DNA of 12,322 nucleotides from Amycolatopsis jejuensis (GTDB lineage Bacteria > Actinomycetota > Actinomycetes > Mycobacteriales > Pseudonocardiaceae): the NCBI RefSeq assembly GCF_000717335.1, contig NZ_JNYZ01000072.1, positions 1-12,322 of the forward strand. The letters run 5' to 3'. A model generated the notes under the pieces. That model was not told where the DNA came from. It saw only the letters and a list, made by a program, of their open reading frames with translations, and searched no databases. This document shows positions 1-6,877 of the stretch, in pieces. The first letter of the stretch is position 1. Every line of letters starts with the position of its first letter. A program made the translations under genes and the position numbers.

Positions 1-31
1 GGGTTGTGGGAGAGTAGGACACCGCCGAACT
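1..31 (+). rRNA. rrf: 5S ribosomal RNA, 3' end only
   Basis: The window opens inside a 5S rRNA. The stretch GTGGGAGAGTAGGACACCGC at 6-25, followed by CGAAC, is the conserved 3' strand of actinobacterial 5S rRNA, which pairs with the molecule's 5' end. Only about the last quarter is present; the rest lies to the left. A strong terminator follows within 10 nt, as expected at the end of an rrn operon. The exact mature 3' end (28-35) cannot be fixed from sequence. Confidence 0.88.
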
Positions 32-40
32 CAACATCAG

Positions 41-101
41 GGCTGGGCCCCGGTCGAGAACCCCCACACACGGGGGTGCTCCCGGGGCCCAGCCTTTTTT
101 T
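41..101 (+). terminator. Rho-independent terminator of the rrn operon
   Basis: A perfect 13-bp stem, GGCTGGGCCCCGG (41-53) with CCGGGGCCCAGCC (82-94), is followed directly by seven T (95-101). The loop holds a second perfect hairpin, CCCCC (61-65) with GGGGG (72-76). This nested, very stable structure just after the 5S gene is a textbook intrinsic terminator. Confidence 0.93.
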
Positions 102-119
102 GTCTGCGGCCAGAACAGT

Positions 120-149
120 GGGCCAGCCCGAGCGTGGGCTGGGCCCTTT
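120..149 (+). terminator. Second, back-up terminator hairpin after the rrn operon
   Basis: GGGCCAGCCC (120-129) pairs with GGGCTGGGCCC (136-146), with a single bulged G and a 6-nt loop, followed by TTT. The right arm is identical to 40-50, the left arm of the first terminator, so the two may derive from each other. The T run is short, so termination strength is uncertain. Confidence 0.6.
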
Positions 150-232
150 CGCCTGCCCGCCGTCGGCGTTCCGGCCGGGGCCCGGGCCTGGTCCAGCACC
201 CGGTAACAGCTTCCGGGCCCTGCTTCCGGTCC

Positions 233-438
233 GGCAACCCTGCCGCAGCCTCCCACCCGGCAACCCCAGCACTGGCAACCCAGCAACCCAGCAACCCGAG
301 CACCCTGGCAACCCAGGGGAATCGGCAACCCGCGGCTACCCAGGGAAGCGGCAACCCAGCCACCTGACCACCCAGCCCGCGGGGCGCCCCCAGCCACCCG
401 GCAACCCCAGGACCTCGGCAACCCAGGGGAATCGGCAA
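233..438. repeat. GGCAACCC repeat cluster in a gene-free spacer
   Basis: The octamer GGCAACCC occurs eight times (starting at 233, 259, 274, 307, 324, 350, 400, 417), and AGCAACCC twice more (282, 290). Spacing is irregular. One longer copy, 22 bp, is exactly repeated at 307-328 and 417-438. The whole spacer from 150 to 590 shows no convincing gene: open frames cross it on both strands, but their products are low-complexity Pro/Gly/Asn or Trp/Val/Gly strings that shadow the repeats. The irregular short units do not fit CRISPR. Function is unknown. Confidence 0.75.
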
Positions 439-589
439 GGCGATTAGGTGCAGAAGCGGATTTCGTTCGTCCGCGGTTGCTATGCACCCTTCCACCCAGC
501 CCAAGGCGAATCCCGCGAAAGAGACTGCCACGGCAAACTCATCCGTGCGCGGCATGTGGGGTCAACAGGGCTGCCGGGGTTCGCTGACG

Positions 590-622
590 AAAAAGGTGCC
601 GGAGCACGAAGCTCCGGCACCT
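590..622 (-). terminator. Rho-independent terminator of the L,D-transpeptidase gene
   Basis: A perfect 12-bp stem, AGGTGCCGGAGC (594-605) with GCTCCGGCACCT (611-622), has a 5-nt loop. Read on the minus strand it ends in five T (complement of 590-594). It begins about 25 nt past the stop codon of the minus-strand transpeptidase gene. Confidence 0.9.
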
Positions 623-647
623 CCCTCGCGAAACCCTCGAGACCGGC

Positions 648-1844
648 TTACTGAGCCGAGCCCTTCTGCCAGTCGGCCCAGGACTTCGACCAGTCGCCGT
701 ACAGGTCCCACACCGGGAGCTGCGGGCCGCCCGAGTTGGTGACCTCCACGACGTCTCCCAGGCCGAAATTCTGGAAGAACCACTGGGCGTTCGCGGCGTT
801 CAGGTTGATGCAGCCGTGCGAGACGTTGGAGCTTCCCTGCTGGCCGACGCTGTTCGGGTTCTCGTGGACGAACTCGCCGTCGTTCGAGATGCGTTCCGAC
901 CACTTCTCGTTCGAGCGGTACGCCTTCGGGTCCGGCGGGCACACGCCGTACGTGCAGGAGTCCATCGTGTAGTTCGCCTGCTTGTCCGAGACCACGTGCG
1001 GGCCGAGGTGCGTGGGAGTGGCGTCCTTGCCCATCGAGATCGGCATGGACTTCACCATCTGGCCGTTGTGGAAGATCTGCATCTGCTCGCTGTTGCCGTC
1101 GGCTTTGGCAATCCAGGAATCGTGCACTTTGTACGTTTCGGTGCGATCGTCCGCGCCGTACACGCCATTTCCGAAATCGACGCCGTAAATCTTTGCGGTG
1201 ACCGTGAGTGTGGTTCCCGGCTGCCAATATTCTTTCGGCCGATAATGGACATTTTTATCGTCCATCCAATACCAGCTGCCCTGCTGCTTGGGTGCGGACT
1301 CGACGGTGAGCGCCTTTTCCACGGCAGCCTTGTTCTTCACCGCGGTGCCGAAACTGAACACGATCGGCTGACCGACTCCGACGCCGGTGCTCTTCACCGC
1401 ACCCGGTGCCGGGATGAGGTTCGCGTTCGCCTGCTTCTTCGGCGTGAGCGTGGTGACCTGACCGTCCTTTTCGACCTGTTTGCCGTCTGCGCCTTGGGCA
1501 TGCGCCTTGATCTGGTACGTGCCGCCGTAGCCGAGGACGTCGGTGGTGGTCCAGCTGAGCCCGTCCGGCGCGAGCTTTCCCGCGACCGCCTTGCCTTTTG
1601 CGTTCGTGACCGTGACGTCGGTGAGCTTTCCGTTGGCCGCCTTGACGACAATGGGTGTGCTCGGGCTGATCCCGGACGCGTCGGCCGGCTCGATCGACAC
1701 CGAAACCGGAATCGCGGCCTGGCTCGAACCGCCCGGCGCACCGGGCGCGGCGTTGTCGGCACTATCGCCGGACGAACAAGCCGAAAGCAGCAAAACGGCG
1801 GCGAGAATTCCGGCAAGCGGAAAGAAAGTCTTCTTCGGGAACAT
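648..1844 (-). CDS. L,D-transpeptidase lipoprotein (YkuD family, LdtMt2-like)
   Basis: This 398-residue protein should form 3-3 cross-links between peptidoglycan stem peptides outside the membrane. It starts with a lipoprotein signal: basic MFPKK, a hydrophobic stretch, and lipobox LSAC with the lipidated Cys at residue 23. A Gly/Ala/Ser linker follows, then two Ig-like domains (roughly 45-135 and 140-240) and a YkuD catalytic domain (about 245-375). The catalytic motif is SHGCIN with Cys345, and the upstream His327 lies in FVHENP. The C-terminal tail is Trp-rich, like the LdtMt2 C-terminal subdomain, and the length is near that of LdtMt2. A Cys pair (297, 302) flanks TYGV in the active-site lid. 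The gene stands alone with its own promoter and terminator. The ATG has only a weak AAGAGA upstream. The family call is secure; which of several paralogues it is remains open. Confidence 0.95.
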   Translation of the reverse strand: MFPKKTFFPLAGILAAVLLLSACSSGDSADNAAPGAPGGSSQAAIPVSVSIEPADASGISPSTPIVVKAANGKLTDVTVTNAKGKAVAGKLAPDGLSWTTTDVLGYGGTYQIKAHAQGADGKQVEKDGQVTTLTPKKQANANLIPAPGAVKSTGVGVGQPIVFSFGTAVKNKAAVEKALTVESAPKQQGSWYWMDDKNVHYRPKEYWQPGTTLTVTAKIYGVDFGNGVYGADDRTETYKVHDSWIAKADGNSEQMQIFHNGQMVKSMPISMGKDATPTHLGPHVVSDKQANYTMDSCTYGVCPPDPKAYRSNEKWSERISNDGEFVHENPNSVGQQGSSNVSHGCINLNAANAQWFFQNFGLGDVVEVTNSGGPQLPVWDLYGDWSKSWADWQKGSAQ

Positions 1845-1889
1845 TATGTCTCTTTTGTGAGGATCGCGGACCGGCGGGCTTCAACTGCA

Positions 1890-1918
1890 AAACTACGCGA
1901 TCGGAAAGACGCTCCGAA
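1890..1918 (-). promoter_or_regulatory. Candidate promoter of the L,D-transpeptidase gene
   Basis: On the minus strand TTCGGA (1918-1913) and TAGTTT (1895-1890) are separated by 17 nt. The -10 fits the actinobacterial TANNNT pattern; the -35 matches TTGACA at only three of six positions. A start near 1883 would give a leader of about 40 nt. This is inferred from pattern only. Confidence 0.4.
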
Positions 1919-2007
1919 CGGTGGATGGGTGCAGTGGGGTGAGGTGGATCACGGCCGCGGGAAAACGGGTGTTCGTGGGCTTGCGGGAGGTTGGGGAGCC
2001 AGCTTCG

Positions 2008-2094
2008 GGGGCCGGGAGAAGGAACGGCCGGTGGGTCGGCGGTGGAAGGTGAGGGGCCGGGCGAAGGAACGGCCGGTGGGTCGGCGGTGGAAGG
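2008..2094. repeat. Tandem duplication, two 42-nt copies at 45-nt spacing
   Basis: Positions 2008-2049 and 2053-2094 match at 41 of 42 bases, with the only difference at 2017 versus 2062 (A/C); the last 32 bases of each copy are identical. The copies carry the GGTGGGTCGG motif that recurs in degraded form through the rest of the spacer. Confidence 0.9.
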
Positions 2095-2208
2095 CGAGCC
2101 GGAGGCGGGCTCGCTACGGCAGGGCGGGCCGGAGAAGCGAGCCAGGTGTTGAGGGTCCGGTGGGAGCGCCGGAGACGGGAGTCAGCCCGGGGTGCGCTGG
2201 CCACAGAC

Positions 2209-2230
2209 GGGTGGGTCGGGAGCGGGTGGG
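2209..2230 (+). other. Candidate G-quadruplex motif
   Basis: Five GGG tracts lie within 22 nt (2209-2211, 2213-2215, 2218-2220, 2224-2226, 2228-2230), separated by loops of 1, 2, 3 and 1 nt. This satisfies the standard G3N1-7 pattern. Folding is inferred, and high genomic GC makes chance matches more likely than usual. Confidence 0.5.
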
Positions 2231-2508
2231 TCTCAGGTGCAGGCCCGGTCGGCGAGGAGCGTCGGCGGCGGAAGTCGGGGTGGTGGGCCGAGAGCGGTGG
2301 GTCGCAGGTGTAGCCGGGGAGGACGGAGGCCGGGCGGAGCGGTGGGCTGCGGCACAGCCGGATGCTGGAGAGAGTGACGTCGCTTGGCCAGGGGAGTTGG
2401 GCCGGAGACGGTGGGTGAGCCGGATGATCGGGCCGCGGACTGGGTGAGCCGGAGTGCCGGGCAGAGAACCCCGCCGAGTGGCAAGGCGCACCAATCCACC
2501 CGCATCCG

Positions 2509-3378
2509 TCAGGGCACCAGCAACCCCGGTGCGCCGTACAGTCCAGGGCCGTCGATGGTCAGCTCCTTTACATGATCCAGAGCAGACGTATAAGCCTCGG
2601 CGGCCAGCTCGTCAGTGCGGGAGAAATCCAGCGGGCTTACCCGGACCGGTGCTGGCCCCGGCAGGTAGACCACCGGGGCCTCCCTGGCGGCGATCGGGGC
2701 TTCCAGTACTGCCTGGTTGCGCATGCTGATCATGGCGGTGAACATCATCACCTCGGCGAACGTGCGCGGGGCGCCGGGCATTTTGCCGGGGAAAGCGCAG
2801 TCCAGGACGACCAGCGACTTCGCGCCCATCGAAAGCGCCTGGCGCATCGGGACGTTGGCCACCAGGCCGCCGTCGTAGAGCTGGCGGCCTTCGTGTTCCA
2901 CCGGGGGGTAGATGCCGGGGATGGCGCAGCTCGCCAGTAGCGGCGCTTTCAACAGGCCCGAGCGGACGAGGACTGGCGAGGCGGTCTCGACGTCGGTCGT
3001 CACGACGCCCAGTGGCAGGGCCAGGTCTTCGAAGTGACGGCCGGGGCCCAGGTGGTCGTCGATGATTTTGGCGAGGCCGGTGTTCGGGAAGAGGTGCGTT
3101 TTGCTGTGCCGGAGAGTCCTGACCTGGCTGAGCACGCCACCGGGGAACGCCTCGGCGCGGGTCATGTGGGCCCAGATGTCCCGGAGCCGCTCGAGGCGGG
3201 AGCCGCCCGGCAGGGCCAGTACGGCGGCGTTCAGCGAGCCGACCGACGTGCCGACCACCAGGTCCGGGGTCACGCCCACCTCGTCCAGTGCGCGCAGCAT
3301 GCCGATTTGCAGCGCGCCGAGGCTGCCGCCTCCGCCCAGGACGAATGCGACCGGCCGCGGGAGATCCAGTGCCTGCAT
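2509..3378 (-). CDS. Patatin-like phospholipase family protein
   Basis: This 289-residue protein is a predicted serine lipid acyl hydrolase of the bacterial patatin/RssA type. It has the glycine-rich oxyanion loop GGGGSLGA (15-22), the nucleophile elbow GTSVG with Ser45, and the DGG motif with Asp169, which together make up the Ser-Asp dyad. No signal peptide is seen, so it is probably cytoplasmic or membrane-associated. Substrate cannot be inferred. It lies 43 nt after the DedA gene on the same strand and may be co-transcribed with it. The ATG has no good ribosome binding site but is preceded at 7 nt by TACATT, so it could also be started on a leaderless message. No clear terminator follows. 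Confidence 0.93.
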   Translation of the reverse strand: MQALDLPRPVAFVLGGGGSLGALQIGMLRALDEVGVTPDLVVGTSVGSLNAAVLALPGGSRLERLRDIWAHMTRAEAFPGGVLSQVRTLRHSKTHLFPNTGLAKIIDDHLGPGRHFEDLALPLGVVTTDVETASPVLVRSGLLKAPLLASCAIPGIYPPVEHEGRQLYDGGLVANVPMRQALSMGAKSLVVLDCAFPGKMPGAPRTFAEVMMFTAMISMRNQAVLEAPIAAREAPVVYLPGPAPVRVSPLDFSRTDELAAEAYTSALDHVKELTIDGPGLYGAPGLLVP

Positions 3379-3385
3379 ACCGCCG

Positions 3386-3391
3386 AATGTA
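3386..3391 (-). promoter_or_regulatory. Possible -10 element for a leaderless phospholipase transcript
   Basis: TACATT on the minus strand ends 7 nt before the phospholipase ATG, the spacing at which transcription would begin at or next to the start codon. No clear -35 is present. A strong SD is absent, which favours this reading. Confidence 0.35.
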
Positions 3392-3421
3392 GTGAGCGAA
3401 GGCGTCCTCAGGCGGGTGAGT

Positions 3422-4069
3422 TCACTCGCGGGCCGGTTCCTCCTCGCGCGGGGCGGCGAGGGCCTTGCGTTTCTTCAGGCGCAGCAAATATAACACCAGC
3501 ACACCGACGATCACCGCGGCCACCACCAGGAACCCGGTGTTCAGCGCGCTCTCGACCTGCTTTGCGGCTTCACCCAGTGCGGCGCCGAGGCTGATGTGCA
3601 CGAGTGACCAGCAGAACGCGCCCGCGGCCGTTGCGGGCAGGAACTTCGGGAACGGCAGGTTCGACGCCCCGGCGGCGGCCGGGGTGAGCGTCCGCAGCAC
3701 GGGTAGGAAACGGGCGAAGAACACCGCCCATGCGCCGCGGCGTTCGAGGACGCCGGCGGCGCGGTCCCAGGCGTCGAGGCCGTATTTGCGGATGAGCTTC
3801 GTCTCACGCAGCCGTGGCCCGAACTTGCGGCCGAGCGCGTACCCGACCGAATCGCCGAGCGCGGCGCACACCGTGACGACCGCCCACAGCGTGAGAAACC
3901 TCGGCACGGACGTCGCCGTGGTCGCCGCGATCAGCAGCCCCGACTCGCCGGGGGCGATGAAGCCGAGCCCGATCGTGCATTCGGCGAACACGAGCCCGCC
4001 TGCTGCGGCGACGAGACCGGGCTGCGGCAGTGCCTGAAGCCAGTCGAGGACGTCCGTTACCAAAGCCAC
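3422..4069 (-). CDS. DedA family membrane protein (VTT/SNARE-associated domain)
   Basis: This 215-residue integral membrane protein belongs to the DedA family; characterised members act in membrane lipid translocation and envelope homeostasis. Diagnostic features are the acidic Glu30 and APGES (39-43) in the first membrane region, GDSVGYALGR (72-81), the basic amphipathic segment, and FARFLPVLR (118-126), the family's F-x-R-x-x-P-x-x-R motif. Hydrophobic segments near 17-55, 60-80, 128-165 and 180-197 are followed by a charged cytoplasmic tail. The start is a GTG with no SD; TAAAGT lies 6 nt upstream. It is 36 nt after lipA and 43 nt before the phospholipase gene, all on one strand. The exact transported substrate is unknown. 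Confidence 0.93.
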   Translation of the reverse strand: MALVTDVLDWLQALPQPGLVAAAGGLVFAECTIGLGFIAPGESGLLIAATTATSVPRFLTLWAVVTVCAALGDSVGYALGRKFGPRLRETKLIRKYGLDAWDRAAGVLERRGAWAVFFARFLPVLRTLTPAAAGASNLPFPKFLPATAAGAFCWSLVHISLGAALGEAAKQVESALNTGFLVVAAVIVGVLVLYLLRLKKRKALAAPREEEPARE

Positions 4070-4075
4070 AAGGTT

Positions 4076-4081
4076 ACTTTA
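4076..4081 (-). promoter_or_regulatory. Possible -10 element of the DedA gene
   Basis: TAAAGT on the minus strand lies 6 nt before the GTG start, in the short gap after lipA. It could drive a leaderless transcript. No recognisable -35 is present; upstream at this position is the 4082-4099 hairpin. Confidence 0.33.
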
Positions 4082-4099
4082 CCGATTCTTGGGAATCGG
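4082..4099 (-). terminator. Small hairpin between lipA and the DedA gene
   Basis: CCGATTC (4082-4088) and GAATCGG (4093-4099) form a perfect 7-bp stem with a 4-nt loop, starting 6 nt past the lipA stop. There is no T run on the minus strand, so it is more likely a weak attenuator, an mRNA 3'-end stabiliser or a protein site than a full terminator. Confidence 0.35.
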
Positions 4100-4105
4100 G
4101 GGTTT

Positions 4106-5116
4106 CTACCGTGCGAGCAGGCTGCTGGCTTCTTGGGCGGCGGGTCCTTCGGCGGTGAGGTGGGCCAGGTTGTCAGGCAGGTCCTCGCCCCGATGGGCCT
4201 TGGTCTGGGCATACAACCGGCCCGCGCGGTACGAGGACCGCACCAACGGCCCGGCCATCACACCCGGGAACCCGATCTCCTCCGCGGTCGAGGCGTGCGC
4301 GACGAACTCCTCCGGCTTGACCCACCGATCCACCGGATGATGCCGGGGCGAGGGCCGCAGGTACTGGGTGATCGTGACGATCTCACAACCCGCATCGAAC
4401 AAATCCTGCAACGCCGCCGTGACCTCGTCCGGGGTCTCCCCCATCCCGAGGATCAGGTTCGACTTCGTCACCAGCCCGGCCTCCCGCGCCCGGGTCAAGA
4501 CTTCCAGGGAGCGGGCGTAGCGGAACCCGGGGCGGATCCGCTTGAAAATCCGCAGCACCGTCTCCACGTTATGCGCCAACACCTCCGGCCCCGACCCGAA
4601 CACCTCACCCAACTGCCCCGGCTCCGCATTGAAATCCGGGATCAGCAACTCGACACCGGTACCCGGGTTCAACGCATGGATCTGCCGGACGGTCTCGGCG
4701 TACAACCACGCTCCGCCATCAGGCAGGTCATCCCGCGCGACCCCGGTGATGGTGGAGTACCGCAACCCCATCGCCTGCACCGACTCCGCGACCTTCCGCG
4801 GCTCGGTCCGGTCCAGCGCCACGGGTTTCCCGGTATCGATCTGACAGAAATCACACCGCCGCGTGCACTGATCCCCACCAATCAAGAAGGTCGCTTCCCG
4901 GTCCTCCCAGCATTCGTAAATGTTGGGACACCCCGCCTCCTCACACACCGTATGCAAACCCTCACGCCGGACCAAGCCCTTCAGCTCCGTGAACTCCGGA
5001 CCCATCCGCACCCGCGTCTTGATCCACGACGGCTTCTTCTCAATCGGCGTCTCACTGTTACGCACCTCAAGCCGCAACAGCGGACGGAACCGAGCCGCCG
5101 GCGGCCGCGAACACAC
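4106..5116 (-). CDS. lipA: Lipoyl synthase (radical SAM)
   Basis: Lipoyl synthase inserts two sulfurs into protein-bound octanoyl groups of 2-oxoacid dehydrogenase and glycine cleavage lipoyl domains. At 336 residues it carries both iron-sulfur motifs: the auxiliary cluster Cys58-x4-Cys63-x5-Cys69 and the radical-[11 protein letters not shown] (Cys84, 88, 91). The RSSY motif near 293-296 supplies the auxiliary-cluster serine. Blocks such as [20 protein letters not shown] and [13 protein letters not shown] match mycobacterial LipA closely. I chose the GTG at 5114-5116 because GGGAG lies 6 nt upstream of it. The open frame runs on to 5980, but that extension is the antisense of the ABC gene. 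The 12 residues before LLRLEVRN do not look like the usual short MxV-type leader. lipB is not adjacent, unlike in many actinobacteria. Confidence 0.95.
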   Translation of the reverse strand: MCSRPPAARFRPLLRLEVRNSETPIEKKPSWIKTRVRMGPEFTELKGLVRREGLHTVCEEAGCPNIYECWEDREATFLIGGDQCTRRCDFCQIDTGKPVALDRTEPRKVAESVQAMGLRYSTITGVARDDLPDGGAWLYAETVRQIHALNPGTGVELLIPDFNAEPGQLGEVFGSGPEVLAHNVETVLRIFKRIRPGFRYARSLEVLTRAREAGLVTKSNLILGMGETPDEVTAALQDLFDAGCEIVTITQYLRPSPRHHPVDRWVKPEEFVAHASTAEEIGFPGVMAGPLVRSSYRAGRLYAQTKAHRGEDLPDNLAHLTAEGPAAQEASSLLAR

Positions 5117-5173
5117 AGGGTTCTCCCAGAAGCTCTGCGGATTCGCCCGGCCGGGCCCGGCACGCTCGCCGTC
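5117..5173. promoter_or_regulatory. Divergent lipA / ABC transporter intergenic region
   Basis: Only 57 bp separate the two divergent starts. It holds the lipA ribosome binding site GGGAG (minus strand, 5127-5123) and two overlapping 10-bp palindromes, CCCGGCCGGG (5146-5155) and CCGGGCCCGG (5151-5160). CACGCT (5161-5166) lies 7 nt before the ABC ATG, a weak match to the leaderless pattern seen elsewhere here. A regulator binding this gap would affect both genes. In GC-rich DNA the palindromes may be chance. Confidence 0.4.
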
Positions 5174-6082
5174 ATGACAACAATCGAAGTACGTGGGCTC
5201 ACGAAACGGTACGGGCCCGACACCGTGGTGGACGACCTCTCCTTCACCGTCGAACCCGGGCAGGTCACCGGGTTCCTCGGGCCGAACGGGGCCGGCAAAT
5301 CGACGACGCTGAAGATGATCACCGGCCTGGCCGCCCCGACCCGCGGGTCGGTGACGATCGGCGGCCTGCGCTACCGGGACCTGCCGGTGCCGCTCACCGA
5401 GGTCGGCGCGCTGCTCGACGCAGGTGCCGTGCATGGGGCCCGCAAAGCCCGTGACCACCTCCTCGCGCTGGCGGCGAGCAACCGGCTGCCGCGACGCCGG
5501 GTCGACGACGTGCTCGCGCGGACCGGCCTGGAGAGTGTGGCCGGGCGCAAGGCAGGTGGGTTCTCGCTCGGCATGCGGCAGCGGCTCGGCATCGCGGCGG
5601 CGCTGCTCGGCGACCCGCAGGTGCTGATTTTCGACGAACCGGTCAACGGCCTCGACCCCGAAGGCATCCGCTGGATCCGGGACTTCATGCGCTCGCTCGC
5701 CCGCGAGGGCCGCGCGGTGCTGGTGTCCAGCCACCTCATGAGCGAGATGGCGCAGACCGCCGACCACCTCGTGGTCATCGGGAGGGGAAAGCTGCTCGCC
5801 GACACCGCCACGAACGACCTGGTCGGCCAGGAGGGGACCGTGCTCGTACGCACCTCCGATCCGGACGGCCTCACGCGGCACCTCCTCGCCGCTGGGGCCA
5901 CCGTTCGGGACACCGCCGGGCGCGCGCTGGTCGTGTCCGGCCTGACCAGCGGCGACGTCGGGAAACTGGCCGCTTACCACGGGGTCGCGCTCAGCGAGCT
6001 CACGCCGCAGCAGGTGTCCCTCGAGGACGCGTTCCTCGCGCTCACCGAGGACAGCATCGAGTATCAGGGGGTCTCCGCATGA
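5174..6082 (+). CDS. ABC transporter ATP-binding protein (antibiotic/lipid export type)
   Basis: This 302-residue ATPase would power the permease encoded next, as in BcrA/DrrA-type exporters. Visible motifs are Walker [10 protein letters not shown] (36-44), signature FSLGMRQR (130-137), Walker B VLIFDEP (150-156), D-loop GLDPEG (159-164) and the switch His187 in SSH. After about residue 215 there is the variable C-terminal domain found in this subfamily. The ATG at 5174 is chosen because [14 protein letters not shown] is the normal N-terminus; open frame further upstream is antisense to lipA. There is no SD. The stop overlaps the permease start as ATGA. The exported substrate is unknown; with the two-component system downstream, a cell-envelope-active compound is a reasonable inference. 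Confidence 0.95.
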   Translation: MTTIEVRGLTKRYGPDTVVDDLSFTVEPGQVTGFLGPNGAGKSTTLKMITGLAAPTRGSVTIGGLRYRDLPVPLTEVGALLDAGAVHGARKARDHLLALAASNRLPRRRVDDVLARTGLESVAGRKAGGFSLGMRQRLGIAAALLGDPQVLIFDEPVNGLDPEGIRWIRDFMRSLAREGRAVLVSSHLMSEMAQTADHLVVIGRGKLLADTATNDLVGQEGTVLVRTSDPDGLTRHLLAAGATVRDTAGRALVVSGLTSGDVGKLAAYHGVALSELTPQQVSLEDAFLALTEDSIEYQGVSA

Positions 6083-6852
6083 ACATCGCCGGCTCGCTCC
6101 GGTCGGAGTGGATCAAGCTCCGCAGCCTGCGTTCCACCTGGTACACCCTGGCCGGGCTGTTCGCCGCCGGGATCGGGATCACGGCGCTGTCGACCGCTTC
6201 GGCCGGCGCCGACTACGCGCGGGCGACGGTCGCGGAACGGGCGACCTGGGACCCGACCGCGCTCAGCCTGAAGTCCTTCCTGATCGCGCAGCTGATCATC
6301 GGGGTGCTGGGCGTTCTCGTGGTCACGTCGGAGTACGCGACGGGGCTGATCCAGTCCTCGCTCACCGCTACGCCGAGGCGGTCGCGGCTGCTCGCGGCCA
6401 AGGTGCTGCTCGCTGCCTCGATCGCCGTGGTGGCCGGTCAGGTGCTGATGTTCGCTGCTTTCCTGATCGGACAAGGGTTTCTCGCCGGACAGCAGGTACC
6501 GCACGTGAGTCTCGGTGATCCCGGGGTGTTCGGCGCCGTGGTGGGCGGCGGGCTGTACCTTGCCGCGATCGCGCTGCTTGCGGTCGGTCTCGGCACCCTG
6601 GTCCGGGCGACCGCGGGAGCGCTGGCCGCGCTGGTCGGGATCGTGCTGCTGGTGCCTGTCGTCTCGGCCCTCTTCCCGGACTGGCTGCAGTGGCTGTTCA
6701 CGTTCTGGCCGTCCAAGGGCGCGGCGGCGATCTTCTCCGTCACCCCCGACCCGGCGTTCCCGAATCCGTGGCTCAACCTCGTCGGCCTGTACGCCATCGT
6801 GGCCGCGGTGCTGGTTGCCGCTTTCGCGGCGTTCCGCCGGCGGGACGTGTGA
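6079..6852 (+). CDS. ABC-2 type transporter permease
   Basis: This 257-residue membrane protein is the partner of the preceding ATPase. The N-terminus [21 protein letters not shown] is typical of ABC-2 permeases, which begin with an amphipathic SEWxKLRSxRSTW helix. About six membrane helices can be seen (near 22-42, 66-84, 104-133, 152-172, 177-202, 231-251). The protein ends FRRRDV, another familiar permease ending. Its ATG overlaps the ATPase stop by 4 nt and is preceded by AGGGGG, so translation is probably coupled. With one ATPase and one permease the exporter would be a 2+2 complex. Confidence 0.93.
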   Translation: MNIAGSLRSEWIKLRSLRSTWYTLAGLFAAGIGITALSTASAGADYARATVAERATWDPTALSLKSFLIAQLIIGVLGVLVVTSEYATGLIQSSLTATPRRSRLLAAKVLLAASIAVVAGQVLMFAAFLIGQGFLAGQQVPHVSLGDPGVFGAVVGGGLYLAAIALLAVGLGTLVRATAGALAALVGIVLLVPVVSALFPDWLQWLFTFWPSKGAAAIFSVTPDPAFPNPWLNLVGLYAIVAAVLVAAFAAFRRRDV

Positions 6853-6864
6853 CCGTGCTCTCCG

Positions 6865-6870
6865 TACGCT
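6865..6870 (+). promoter_or_regulatory. Candidate -10 for a leaderless response-regulator transcript
   Basis: TACGCT ends 7 nt before the ATG at 6878 in the 25-nt gap behind the permease gene. No SD precedes this ATG. This would give the regulator and kinase a transcript independent of the transporter. The -35 region is not recognisable. Confidence 0.42.
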
Positions 6871-6877
6871 GACGCCC

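Larger units (their letters stand above)
1919..2508. other. G-rich gene-free spacer
   Basis: About 590 bp lie between the transpeptidase promoter and the stop codon of the phospholipase gene. The plus strand is strikingly rich in G over C and contains many copies of GGTGGG or GTGGGTC (near 2031, 2077, 2210, 2224, 2294, 2408). Long open frames cross it in several phases, but the products are Arg/Gly/Trp or Pro/Arg/Leu strings with no family resemblance and no start signal. No gene or terminator is seen here apart from the duplication and the G-quadruplex motif listed separately. Confidence 0.6.

Noticed and set aside
233..438. CRISPR-like array from the recurring GGCAACCC units
   Set aside because: The units are only 8 bp, spacing varies from 8 to 50 nt, there are no uniform spacers and no cas genes nearby.
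37..555. Open frame of 172 codons on the minus strand across the repeat cluster
   Set aside because: It runs through the rrn terminators, and its product is a low-complexity shadow of the repeats with no start signal.
816..2447. Long plus-strand open frame of 543 codons
   Set aside because: It is antisense to the clearly genuine L,D-transpeptidase gene and then crosses the G-rich spacer; the product is Arg/Val/Gly-rich with no motif. High GC produces such long antisense frames.
2485..2535. Inverted repeat GGCGCACC / GGTGCGCC at the phospholipase 3' end as terminator
   Set aside because: The arms are 8 bp with a 35-nt gap, one arm is inside the gene, and no T run follows on the minus strand.
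4133..5173. N-terminal extension of the ABC ATPase frame over lipA
   Set aside because: It is antisense to the conserved LipA coding sequence; the ATPase begins normally at MTTIEVRGL (5174).
5117..5980. Extension of the lipA frame upstream to 624 codons
   Set aside because: The extra part is antisense to the ABC ATPase with its Walker motifs; LipA of normal length begins at the GTG with an SD at 5116.
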